Below, one piece after another: positions 41,430-54,900 of a DNA stretch of 64,000 nt. Position 1 is the stretch's first letter. Every line of letters starts with the position of its first letter. The position numbers were made by a program, and so were the translations under genes. The notes under the pieces were generated by a model. It made no database searches and had not been told where the DNA came from. It was given only the letters and a program-made list of their open reading frames with translations. Source of the DNA: Nematostella vectensis (lineage: Eukaryota > Cnidaria > Anthozoa > Actiniaria > Edwardsiidae); contig NC_064043.1 of assembly GCF_932526225.1 (NCBI RefSeq), forward strand, positions 4,329,501-4,393,500. The letters run 5' to 3'.

Positions 41430-44429
41430 CAAGGCTTGTCTTTGCCACGCTGTGTTTGGCTTGTTAAATTGATGCTATTCAGATAGCACGTTTATCGCAT
41501 CCTCATTGACATATTTTTTTTAAAAACACACACTGTCAAGGTGGGCACGGTAGTGCACGTCGCACTTAAGAAACTTGCAAAACTGTAAGCTTTGTATTGT
41601 TTGTACTCTCCCAAGGCCTTTTGGCTCTAAGGGTTTAGGGGAATCCACCTCTTCCATACTTTATTTAAATTTTGTGAAGTAGAGAAAACAAACCGCAACA
41701 TATACGGGACAAAGTGTATCGTTTTTTTTCGAATTCTGGTATGCCTTCTGGTTGAACAGACTAAGGGCGCATAAAAACAGTGCAAGCGCCTTGGGTCGGG
41801 GACAGTTGCATGCACATACCTTAGCTTAAATTTAGCTTGAATTTCCTTAGCTTAAAAAAAAAACATTGAAAATCTTGTAGATAGAGGGTGGTTAAAGCAC
41901 TTGTTAAAAATGGATCACAACGGATCACAACCACCCACTGGGCGACAACTTCCAAGCAATTCGTACGCAGCCCTACTCACTTCGCGGGGAATAAAAATGT
42001 TAAACCTTAAAGTACTTGACTGCGCGGGGCATTATGGCAGAATCCCCCTTCGCGCAATTTGGCTCTTAGCCAACGGTCTCCCTGTGTTCGATTGACTTCA
42101 AAGCCCCAGTTCTCCAGAAACGCTTTTGTTATAGCTGATTTTTCCTTTTTCACCCTATACACATTAAAAAAAAAGACATCACAGCTCTCTGTCTGGAAAT
42201 GATAACTCGTTTTCGATGCTTACTTTTATTAGACCTATGCACGCTGAAATCTTTATGTGTTGATAATTAGTGACTTGCATCTGCCTTGAAGCGTTCACAT
42301 TTTGGCAAAACTGTCGGCGGCGGCAAAACCACTTAACCCAAGAGGATATTTTTATAATGCCAGGCCGTGTGACTAAGTCATATAATGGAAGACAGATAAG
42401 AAATAAGCCGCTAAAAAAGCAGGTGCATACCTCGTTGCTTTTTCTGTGCCTTTGATGTGATCTCCAATTGATTTTTAAACACATTAAAAACACATTATGC
42501 ACCGATGGACCAGAGCGTATAGCTCTTTTTAACATAACACTAGACGCACTTTTTGGCACATTTTGAGTTTTAAATTAGATGACTGATCTCATCTCAAATA
42601 GTGGACAACATTACCACGGTCTTTCATTCTGCAGAGAGGGCGGGGCTAATCACACTAATAAAGCACAAGAAGACAAGGGCGGTAGGAACAGTAATTGTTA
42701 GGCTAAGTTCTGTTAATAAACCACGAATTTCCTTCTATTTTGGCAAAAAATGTGCCTTGTTTGCCACGCGCTCTCCGTGTTTGATTAGAAAACCCGGTCA
42801 ATTAACGTTGCGTATCCAAGCTACTTTCCTGTGGCGTGCGTACTATTCCCGACCCGCTATCCGAACGCGCAAGATTAATATTTTGTTTCTACCGCCCTTG
42901 AGGAACCCGAGCAGTCGACCAATCACTTTCAAATCTCCTCTAATTTTCAGTTGAGGCTGGGCCGTTCTTATTTTTGGGACATTTTAAGGCTGAATATGTT
43001 CTTAAATTTTAGTGTATATAAGAATATAATACCCAATGAATTATCAGGAAGCAATTACACTAATGATAAATAGCAATAAAATAAGTTTGTTACTATATGA
43101 TTCCGCATTTTAGAACGCATCAGAGCTAAAAAGGATTTTTTTTCTGCTATCTGAGCCTCGGCATGTTTTTAGCATGTTCTGAAAGTTTGGTTATCTCAGG
43201 CTGGACGTTCTTATAAAGAAGGTTCTTATAAAAAAAAGAATGTATCTTGTCTAAAAGGTAGAGGCGAAATTGCAGAGATAAAATAAAACTGAATTAAGCT
43301 GCATATAACTTTCAAAGAATATTGCCGTTTATCTATATTGTGCTATTTTATTGTACTACAAAGAATACATGTGCATGTGTTCATTACAATTACAATGACT
43401 GCTACTATGGTCTGGAGAGTTTTAGAGAGTCCCAAGTTCAAGGCCCAGCGAGCAAAGAACCAAAGGCTCCGAGAGTTTTTTCAAGCGAAGCGAGAGTTGT
43501 GTTGTTGTTGAGCGATACGGGAGGGTTTTTTTTAATATTTTTTAAGCGAAACGAGAGTTTTTTTTTTTGAGCGAAGGGAGTGAATGTAAGTAGATTGGAA
43601 GTAAAGAGTAAAAATACCGGTTTTAATAAAATGCCGGTAGTCGTCAAATATTTTTTTGTCGCTAGTCACTAGTTTTTTTCATGTTTTGTCGGTAGTCAGT
43701 TACTTTTAAAGCCGTTTGTCGCTAGTCGTTTAACACCGTCCAGACCCTGAACCCAGGGTAGCAAAGATAATAAAATGTGCTATTTTTACTTAACCTTTAA
43801 CCTCCCGCGAAAATTATACTTTGCCACACCGGCACGAGTAGTAAGAAAGTTAGCAAGCAAGCAGTCATCTAATCTCAATACAATATGTTCAACCTTTGAA
43901 ACGGGAGACTGCTGTCAGAGGTTAAAGTTTTAAACCATATGGAAACAATTTTCGTACGTGAAGCGATGCATGCAGTATCAGTGATTACTTGTTGTTAGGA
44001 CTGTGTCAAATAAAAAATAAAAAAAGAGGGTAAAAAGTCGTAGCCAGGCAAAACATTGCGTTTCTGATCAACTTATTCAGCACTTCGAATTTGTTTTGCA
44101 CGCTAATGAAAATCCAAATGTCGGTACATGAAAGAGTAGACTTTAAGAATGCGAACGAGAGCCAGACGTCCAAGCACGACATGGTATGGTGGTTATGGCG
44201 ACGAGAAGATTTGCAGAGATGAAGATTTTGACTGATGTTGCTAGCTTCATTCTTATTCAATGGACATTATCACAACCACCAATCGTGTATGTAAACATTG
44301 ATAAAAAAAAGATAATAGCTGCTACTATATTTTTTTCTTGTACGAGTAACACCGCGTGGAGCTCCGCTAATACTATTTGATACATTGTATTTAATGCATT
44401 GTATGTAATGCCTTTTATATAATGCATTG

Positions 44430-44840
44430 AATGTAATTCAAGACAAGAAAGATGATAAATTGCTAGATGTTTTCCAACAGAAGTGTTTGAGAAGGTTATT
44501 GAAGATTAGTTGGGAAGACCATGTAACGAATGAATAGGTACAGAGAAGAACTGGAGTACATCAATTGAGCAGTGAAGTGAAGAGACGGCGATGGAAAATG
44601 ATCGGACACGTGTTGAGACAAGGAAGAGAAAATGACTGCAGCGTAGCATTAACTTGGACACCAGAAGGCAGAAGGAAACAGGGAAGACCCAAAACAACAT
44701 GGCGAAGGACTGTGGAAAGGGAGAGAGGCGAGGCGGGGTGGAGGAACTGGGACGAGGTGCGGTCAAAAGCAGCAGACAGGGAAAAGTGGAAAAGCACTGT
44801 GAAGGCCCTATGTGCCACATGGCACCAGGAGGACAGGTAA
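44430..44840 (+). pseudogene. LINE C-terminal fragment
   Basis: Reads DKLLDVFQQKCLRRLLKISW, then an in-frame TAG, then RRRWKMIGHVLRQGREND, ALTWTPEGRRKQGRPKTTW and RRTVERE. This RRWxxxGHVLR...GRPKTTWRR pattern is the C-terminus of RTE/CR1-like reverse transcriptase polyproteins. Flanked on both sides by ATGTAATGCATTGTATG-like sequence, which may be the target duplication or an old tail. Dead copy. Confidence 0.8.
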
Positions 44841-47800
44841 CAGGTAACATTGAATGTAATGCATTGTATGACGGTTTTAGTTTCGTTAACCTTACCTGTG
44901 CGTAGGCATGTTCTTAGCATAGTATGACTATTTTTTATGATACCACTCAGACGGTTATTACGAGTGAAGCCTACCATATTTATTCCAGTATATGTCTTGT
45001 TCACAGCATAGAGAAATGCAACCGTATTCACGCGTCCGTAATTCTTTCAATAACAGCCACATAAGAAGTGTCCATCTCTTTTATTATGTTGCTCTCAGCT
45101 CTGATTTGTTATGTAAGGAAAGGTCTATGCCTGAAATAGCGGTCCGCTGGCGATGCATAGGCCTGTTCGGGTCCATACGGGTCTATACCGGGTCTATACT
45201 TCTACCACTTTATATATTACTTTTTTAGTTCCTGTACCCGCGAAAATTATCCTGTTAAAAAACACCCCCACAAATGAGTAAGCAAAATGATATCTCACAG
45301 TTGAATGTTGACCTTCTTGTGAACTTGTCCTAGAAAAAAATTAAGGTGGAGATTGAATTATCTTGGTATATTGCTCCGTAAAGCTAAATAACACCAACCC
45401 TTAATTTATTAACAATAAAACAAGAACGAAAAATCATTTTGGAAGGTTACTTATGATTTGTTAAACCATATGTCGTGCCTGAAGGCTGCGTGCAGAGGTC
45501 CATGAAAAAAACATATTGTAATAATTACGCTTAAGTTCGCGGCTAGTAGTTTCTGTTTTTTGGAAAAATAATGATAAAAAGTGTTGAAAATGTAACTATT
45601 AGTATAAACGTTTCTTGTTTACGCTCAGTTATGGGTTACTAGTGGAACAGTTTACCGGAATACCTACAAGAAGCGCGTTAAAGGTAACGTAATCAAGAAC
45701 ATAGAAAAACATATCAAAATACCATTATAACAAAACAGGATCATTTCCTGTACTGTACCAAAAAACTATTAAGTAACATTGAAAATCTTATTACAAAATT
45801 TTCATTTTCATTGCCTGATATAGCGTAACTTTTACAGGCATAAAAATATGTAAGTGATCTTTGTGAATTTTTATCGCTGGCAGACAAAATGCTGTCACCA
45901 AGAATTAAGTATAACGTTGTCTGGGGTAAAATTTCTCTTTGAAACAACGCAGGGAAACCTCTTGAATGAGCTAAGGATTATTATCAAACAGCCTGACCTG
46001 AGATTGTTCAGGAATGCTCCCTGTATTTTAGTCCATAATTCCTTTGTCAAACCGCCACAGAAGAAGCGTCGAAGTATTTTTCGAGCTGTTCCAGAATGAG
46101 CACTGCTTTTTCATGTGTTATATTTTGTTCTTTAAATTTCCCTTTGTGAGAGTTTTAAGTGGGTATAAGTAGTTGAATTTTTGCTCACTTGGAGGTTTTC
46201 TATTAATAATTTGGTGTGTTTGGTTCGCGGTACAGAAAAGGCATTTTGCGATTGGTCAGTTTTGGATTTTTTTTCTAGATAACATCGCCCGGAGCCGACT
46301 AAACTCCAAAGAAAGGAGGGAAATCAGAAAACAACCCTCTAAACGGCCTGTCTTATTTTTTTAAAACATAACACAGATACCAAAACAACTCTTTCTTTCT
46401 TCTAGCAAAACTTTGTGCTAGTAAAACCTTATTTTACGCCACGAAAACGAATTATTTTTTTACAGGTGTCCCCAGGGCGTATGTAATGATATTTAGTTTG
46501 GGTTGACTTGTTTTACGTCAGCAGTCCCTGAAAGATATGAGGTGTTGGGCTTTTCTGATGAAAACATTTGATTATTCTTTTTTCCATGGAAGAGGCATAA
46601 GTCAAAGTGCAGATAGCCTAGCCTCCTCTGCAGTCATCTAGTACTCGACTCTCGTGAATTTTCGTCTTTCACAAGACTTCTTCACGGCAGAATTTTTGGT
46701 GAACAATGGTGAAGCAGGTGTTGGGCGGAAAGAAAATCTAGACGCAGGAGCCCTGTGGCAAGCAAACGTGACTTATTGAGGGGAGGGGATGGAGACGGAA
46801 GGAGGATCGAAATGCGCTACCGTCTTCGACGCTCGTACTCAACTCCTCGTCTTTGCTATCTTCTTTTCTGGTCCGTTTCGAGAGTAAGCGGAGGCGTTGC
46901 CTGCGAAGGACGCTACAGAGAGGCTAGTATGATCTCTACAACGTAGAATATAAAAACTCTGCGAAACCAGGCAAATCGAGTCCAGCTTCAGAGTTTACAA
47001 TAGAATAACCCCTCCCCCCCCCAAAAAAAATAACTCTTACGAAAACTAGTTGCAGAAGGGTTAATTATTTTAATCTCTAAGTTCCCGACGTTGGACCGAG
47101 TGGTTAGGCGCGCTCGGCAGCTGATCGACGTATTTTCGGGTGGTCGGCGATGCGAGAGCCTCTGGCTTTCAGGATGGACATCAAGGCATAAATAAACACA
47201 CCTACACTTGAACAAAATATGGATGTTTGGTGACTGGCTGGCTTTGCGAATGTAACGTTCGTTTTTGTAGCCGTAAAAGACAGACAAAAAACGAGATCGT
47301 CTATTTAAACAAATTATACATTATATTTTGATTATGGTTCACCAATAACTGGTACTCTACTCTGACAAATTCTCGTCTTTACCAAGACTTTTTCGTTACT
47401 CTGGTTCAAAAACAAGACTATTTGGGTATTTTGATTGATTTGAGGCTATTTCAATTAGGTTTTTTAAAATTCGATGTGTCACTGGCCACTTTGACTAATT
47501 TATAAGGATTCGAGAACGCTGTATCGATATGAATTTCACTATCCAACTGGCAGCGCACTTTAGAGAGAATGACGGGTACTTCCTAGTTTTGAAAATTATG
47601 TGATTTTCGCATGCCAGTTGGCTAAGCTTTTTAAAATTTTCTACTCTCGGCCACGGTAGCACGATTCACACTCCGAAAGAGCTCGACGACAAAACATTAG
47701 CCTCGCCTCGCCCCAAGAAAGGCATCATAAACATCAGCCTATGAGCAGGTGCCCGTGGTGCCTTTGTGTTGTACCGCTAATTGAAGTTCAGAAGCATAAA

Positions 47801-48927
47801 ACCTGACATATTAATGAATTAATCGTATTCTTAAATTACACAGACACATGAAGGGAAGGGATGGGATAACACGCAATGACACGTCAAACCCATCTTCTAC
47901 AAAATGCCCTGAAGGCCAAAAAGCCCAATTTTATTTAAAAAAAGTCGATATAAAATGCTTACACTCAGTGTTTGATCATGTAAAATAAATAAAAGATGAC
48001 AGAAAGATAACTATATAAGACAAATAATGCTATTTACAATAGAGTGTGTATGTATCGTACAGGAATCAATAGCTTCTCAAACTTCCCAAAGCTTAATAAG
48101 CACATGATTCGCTCAGGGACCCCAGGGGGGGAGGGGGGATATTAAGCTAACATACATCTATAGGACAGTGAGAAGACTTGCCCCCCCCCCCCCCCCCCCC
48201 CCAGTGTAAAAAAGAACAGAGAGGAACGGCAAAGTGGAATCCCCTCCCTCCTCTTTTACGTCTTCCGTTCGCTTTTACAAAAAAAATATATTTTTCATTC
48301 TTAGGAGCAAGTTTTAGGTATATGTCCGAACAGTGACGGGATCACGACATAATCCCACGTATGTATTTTTAGCCTTAAGAAGGAAGTGGAGAAGGTCTCC
48401 TCATCCTTCGCTAGTAATAAGAAGCATTTATACGCTTATACCTTCTTTCTCTTTATCTAATATTGAACTAAGCAAAATTGAGGCCATCTCAAGTCTATTG
48501 TGCAGAATCACCACAGGTAGCCCAAGGTCTCTTGAACAGAACCAAAGTTAGTCCAAATGCAATGACCAAACGCAACCTAATTTCTCTTGAAAAGCAGCAA
48601 CAAAGGTAGTCCAAGCTGTCTAACACAAGCTATTACAGTGCATATAGCCCATGAGACAAATGCAAAACTTGCAGGGGGTAGCAGAGTAGAACTGCCCAGG
48701 CTGAAAAAAAAATTAACAAGAAAATTTTTTAGTGTATTTTCATGGTACTGTGCATAAAAAATACTTCTATAAAAAGGTCACTTGCACAGGATGCAACCCG
48801 ATAATTGGTACCCTCACTGTCTAGGCAATTTTAACCCGAAGTTTCGCGCTCTATCACACATCTTTGATAGTAAACAGTATGTATGGTAATGTGCAGACCA
48901 AAATGGCTCAGACTCGGCAACTATTGT

Positions 48928-51900
48928 TCAATAGTCCTTTTCTATTCGTACCTTGAAGACTCGTCCTTTGTACGAACACTTGCAGGTAGAGGGTGACCCA
49001 CACTTTCCGTCCTCATTCATCACCAAACCCCTTGGGCAGAAACAACCCTCTGAGCACTGGCCGTCACAGGGATCCCGAAGATGGTGATTTTGGCAAGTCC
49101 TTGCGCACCCGCACTTGTTGTATTCTTTGCCAATCGGCTTGCATTGGTCCTCTGTTGAAACAGATGGATACGAGTAAGTAACTAATCCATCCTCCTTTGT
49201 TCTTCCCTTACTCGGTGATCCAGGGCGTCGAGGTCAGAGTAACGAGACACGAGAACGAGGCGGAACAACACCAGCGGAGGGGGAGGGGGCAGGGAGGAGA
49301 GAAGGATGCAAGAAGACTTCTCCCTACTTTCTCTTATCTACTCCGCCGGCTCGCTGACCTCGACATCCTAGGTTCCCGAGGCTGTGCTCTTCAATAATTT
49401 CCGTCTTTCTGCCGTTAGAGGAGTACCTTAAAAATCGGACATTAAAGAAGGGGATGAAGGGATTGTATTGCCTTTCATTACCGACAGCGCAGAAGGGGAA
49501 GTAAGGGGTATACCTTTGCATATCGGACAGCACAGAAGGGGAGGAGTATACGTTTGTATATCGGACAGCACAGAAGGGATGGGAGGGTATTGCCTTTGAA
49601 TATCGGACAGCACAGAAGGGGAGGGGAGGGGTATACCTTTGCATATTGGACAGTACAGAAGTGGATTGGAAGGCATTGCCTTTCATTATCCACAACACAG
49701 AAGGGGAGTGGAGGGGTATTACCTTTACATATCGGACAGCACGTTCCTGGGAGGGTGACCGTCTCGCCGGAATAAGGAGTCCTATCTGGGGTGTGCTTGC
49801 TTGCGCACATGGGCTGAGGGCAGACGGGCGGAGAGCACGTGATCTTCCCCATCTGTAACGCAACACATGTTACCGGCGTGACACCAACACGGCGTGACAC
49901 TTGACTTAACAACAACATGGCTTGACGTTAAAACAGTTAGAAACTCAACTAACATTTATGCTGGGATTATTGATACATATGTGGCGAGACAATGAGAAGT
50001 AAAAATATAACAATTACTACGTCACAAAAACACGTACAGGTGGAACTTACACGACGTACAACTAACACGACGTGAAACTGACACGACTTGAAAATTGAGG
50101 GCGGTGTGATCTATTGAGACCTTTGGACAATAAAATTGGGGACGGGGGAGGGGTATTTGATTCTTACCTCGCATCTACAACTCGAGCAGCTGTCGTTGCT
50201 TGGATGCCATTTGTCACCATGGAGACGAACCTTGTCACCATCTTTACATACGGGACATGTGTGGACGCAAAAGACATTTCCTTTCTGTAAAATATGTAAA
50301 ACAGGCAATTTAAAGGTTTTATTTATTTTTTTAACAAAAGCCACTAACTGCATTTTGAAAGACTCTAAAAATCCCCCAAAAGCCAAAATCGGCGAAGAGA
50401 TTGCACCCCTCCTCCGGGCCGTAGCAGGGGGTGGGGCACGGGGGCACTTGACCCAAATAATTTTAAAAGTTAATAGGAATGACCATAGGGGCGTGGCATT
50501 GCCACATGGGGCCTGATACAGTTCTGCCTTTTCAAACCCCGTTTCTCATTTTGCGTCTTCTACATACCTTGCATTGGCACGTGTTGCACTGGTCCTTTGT
50601 CCACTGCTGGCCATTAGCATAACCACGCCCATCCATCGTACACCCGTCACCTCCGACAGACGGGCATTGACACTGCCATAGTAACGAACAGGTCGTTTAT
50701 ATTCATACATTTGCACTTCTATGAATAGGGCGTTAATATTGGAATATGCCTTGCATTAAGATAGGTATTATACATAAGATAGGTATTATACATTTGCCTT
50801 GTCATGAATTGGGCAGTATACAAAGATGTGCATTAAGATGAAACGAATGGTTTGTTGGTATTGATATATTTACACTGTTATAGAAATAAGCAGTTCATAC
50901 ATTTGCACTTCTATGAATAGGGCGTTAATATTGGAATATGCCTTGCATTAAGATAGGTATTGATACATTTGCCTTGTCATTAATTGGGCAGTATACAAAG
51001 ATGTGCATTAAGATGAAACGAATTGTTTGTTGGTATTGATATATTTACACTGTCATAGAAATAAGCAGATCATACATTTCCACTGCCATGAATAGGGCAC
51101 TAATATTGAAATACGCCGTGGATTAAGATAAAACGAATGGTTTATTGGTATTGATATAGTTTCACTGTCATAGAAATAAGCAGTTCATATTTTTACACAG
51201 CCATGAACAGGGCACTGATATTGAAATACGCCGTGGATTAAGATAAAACGAATGGTTTGTTTGTATTGATATAGTTTCACTGTCATATAGATACAAATAC
51301 ATTTGCTTTGCCAGGCCAATAATACTAGATAATGACTAACAGTCAGAAGAACCGATTCATATAGGCATTTACCCCATACCCTACCGAGTCATATAGGCAT
51401 TTACCCTATACCCTACCGAGTCATATAGGCCTTTACCCTATACCCTACCGAGTCATATAGGCATTTACCCTATACCCTACCGGGTCATATAGGCATTTAC
51501 CCTATACCCTACCGGGTCATATAGGCATTTACCCTATACCCTATCGAGTTATATAGGCATTTACCCTATACCTTACCGAGTCATATAGGCATTTACCCTA
51601 TACCCTACCGAGTCATATAGGCATTTACCCTATACCCTACCGAGTCATATAGGCATTTACCCTATACCCTACCGAGTCATATAGTTATTTACCCTTTACC
51701 CTACCGGGTCATATAGGTATTTATCCTATACCCTACTGAGTCATATAGGCATTTACCCTATACCCTACTGAGTCTTATAGGTATTTACCCTTTACCCTAC
51801 CGGGTCATATAGGTATTTACTCTATACCCTACTGAGTCATATAGGCATTTACCCTATACCCTACTGAGTCATATAGGCATTTACCCTTTACCCTACAGGG

Positions 51901-54900
51901 TCATATAGGTATTTACCCTATACCCTACTGAGTCATATAGGTATTTACCCTTTACCCTACAGGGTCATATAGGTATTTACCCTATACCCTTCTGAGTCAT
52001 ATAGGCATTTACCCTATACCCTACTGAGTCATATAGGCATTTACCCTTTACCCTACAGGGTCATATAGGTATTTACCCTATACCCTACCGGGTCATATAG
52101 GTATTTACCCTATACCCTACTGAGTCATATAGGTATTTACCCTATACCCTACTGAGTCATATAGGCATTTACCCTATATCCTACTGAGTCATATAGGCAT
52201 TTACCCTTTACCCTACAGGGTCATATAGGTATTTACCCTATACCCTACCGGGTCATATAGGTATTTACCCTATACCCTACTGAGTCATATAGGTATTTAC
52301 CCTATACCCTACCGGGTCATATAGGTATTTACCCTATACCCTACCGAGTCATATAGGCCTTCACCCTATACCCTACTGAGTCATATAGGCATTTACCCTT
52401 TACCCTACCGAGTCATATAGGCATTTACCCTATACCCTACTGAGTCATATAGGTATTTACCCTATACCCTACTGAGTCATATAGGTATTTACCCTATACC
52501 CTACTGGGTCATATAGGTATTTACCCTATACCCTACCGGGTCATATAGGCATTTACCCTATACCCTACCGGGTCATATAGGTATTTACCCTATACCCTAC
52601 TGAGTCATATAGGTATTTACCCTATACCCTACCGGGTCATATAGGTATTTACCCTATACCCTACCGAGTCATATAGGCCTTCACCCTATACCCTACTGAG
52701 TCATATAGGCATTTACCCTTTACCCTACCGAGTCATATAGGCATTTACCCTATACCCTACTGAGTCATATAGGTATTTACCCTATACCCTACTGAGTCAT
52801 ATAGGTATTTACCCTATACCCTACCGGGTCATATAGGTATTTACCCTATACCCTACTGAGTCATATAGGTATTTACCCTATACCCTACAGGGTCATATAG
52901 GTATTTACCCTATACCCTACCGAGTCATATAGGTATTTACCCTATACCCTACCGGGTCATATAGGTATTTACTCTATACCCTACTGAGTCATATAGGCAT
53001 TTACCCTATACCCTACCGAGTCATATAGGTATTTACCCTATACCCTACCGAGTCATATAGGTATTTACCCTATACCCTACCGGGTCATATAGGTATTTAC
53101 TCTATACCCTACTGAGTCATATAGGTATTTACCCTTTACCCTACTGAGTCATATAGGTATTTACCCTATACCCTACTGAGTCATATAGGTATTTACCCTA
53201 TACCCTACAGGGTCATATAGGTATTTACCCTATACCCTACCGGGTCATATAGGTATTTACCCTATACCCTACTGAGTCATATAGGCATTTACCCTATACC
53301 CTACCGGTGACATGGAGGGGGTTGGGCACGCCCCTTGAGAAATCCCCAGAATTATCTTGACATCCTGAAGATTACCCTGCGAAAAGCATGAGATATATAT
53401 ATTATGCTCCCGAAAAAGTACCTCCCTAATATCACATGATTATCATAATTACCACCAGCATCCTGGTAGAAAAAATCAGTAATATCGTTGTATGGAGGTC
53501 AAAATTACGCTTGGGAGAATAGATTTGTATCGTAAAATAGAGAATATCGTCGTATCCAATATTTTAAGATCGAGGTAATTTCTTATACATTTCACTGTAT
53601 TTCCGCCGGGAAAAAAGAACGCCATCGTAAAAACGAGGTTATCGTTAAATTCAGTATCGTAAAATCCAGGTTCCAACTGTATAACCATCATTATCATCTT
53701 TATCAACACCACAATCATCATAACCATTACCGCTATCATCATTCCCACTATCACCATCATAATCATCACCACCACCACCATCATCATCATCACCATCATC
53801 CTCATCACCCTCTTACCTTGAACCTCTGTCCGATCTCTGCGGTGCCCTCCATGAGGATCTCGTAGACCTGCGCGAGCCGCAGCTGCGCATTCGAGGGCAG
53901 AACGCTAAACGAGTAGCCAAACTTGCGCACATCCACCATCTCGTCGTCCAGGTAAAAACGGATCAACTTTTCCTGGTCTTGCACACGCATGGAGACCTTG
54001 TGCCAGGTCTTGAAGTCCACGCTTCTCCTCGTGGTGACTTTGATGGTCTCCATGCTGCCTTTAGATGAGATGAAGGTGAACTCTATGTTAAGCCGAGATG
54101 TCTGCCAGTCGCTCCTGCATGAACACAGTGTAAAAAAAAACGATCAGAAAACTATTTACTCAAACATCCATACTCAATTTCCAAATTCAAAAAAATATAT
54201 GGTCTAAAACATGGCCTAATTTTGCTCCGTTCCATTTCCCAAACCCCTGCCTCCCTGTCTATAACCCTGTTTTCCGTTCTATACCATTGTCTCCCTGTCT
54301 TTACTCCCGTCTCCCTGTCTTTACCCCCATCTCCCTGTCTATACCCCGTCACCCTGTCTATACCTCCCGTCTCCCTGTCTATACCCCCGTCTCCCTGTCT
54401 ATACCTCTCGTCTCCCTGTCTATACCCCCGTTACCCTGTCTATACCCCCGTCACCCTGTCTATACCCCCGTCTCCCTGTCTATACCTCTCGTCTCCCTGT
54501 CTATACCCCCGTTACCCTGTCTATACCCCCGTCACCCTGTCTATACCCCCGTCATCTTGTCTATACCACCTTCTCCCTGTCTATACCACTGTCTCCCTGT
54601 CTATACCACTGTCTCCCTGTCTATACCACTGTCTTCCTGTCTATACCCCCGTCTCCCTGTCTATACCCCCGTCTCCCTGTCTATACCCCCGTCTCCCTGT
54701 CTATACCCCCGTCTCCCTGTCCATACCCCCGTCTCCCTGTCTATACCACTGTCTACATGTCTATACCCCCGTCTCCCTGTCTATACCCCCGTCTCCCTGT
54801 CTATACCCCATCTCGCTGTCTATACCACTGTCTAGTAGCTGGCCCAGTCCCCGTCAACCAAATTGTTGTTGACAGTTGGCAGATCCAGGGGATAAAAAGA

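Larger units (their letters stand above)
39485..48927. other. 9.4-kb spacer, no gene seen
   Basis: Between the transporter 5' end and the 3' end of the secreted TSPN/VWC gene. Apart from the MITE at 41271-41429 and the LINE remnant at 44430-44840, I see only short open frames without recognisable similarity and no convincing exon with paired splice sites. It must contain the transporter promoter and its first non-coding exon, and probably the 3' UTR of the gene to the right. A C run of about 22 lies at 48181-48202. Confidence 0.5.

Noticed and set aside
46755-46946. Arg-rich 63-codon frame
   Set aside because: No family similarity, no splice context; likely chance.
47083-47165. tRNA-like stretch (GGACCGAGTGGTTAGGCGCG)
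   Set aside because: An A-box-like start resembling tRNA-Ser/Leu is present, but no B-box (GGTTCGAATCC) and no cloverleaf could be drawn.
51345-53308. Interstitial telomere sequence (CCCTA)
   Set aside because: CCCTA occurs twice per 32-bp unit but never as consecutive TTAGGG-type hexamers.
54222-54872. Open frame of 216 codons on plus
   Set aside because: Translation of the 20-bp array in an intron of the secreted-protein gene.
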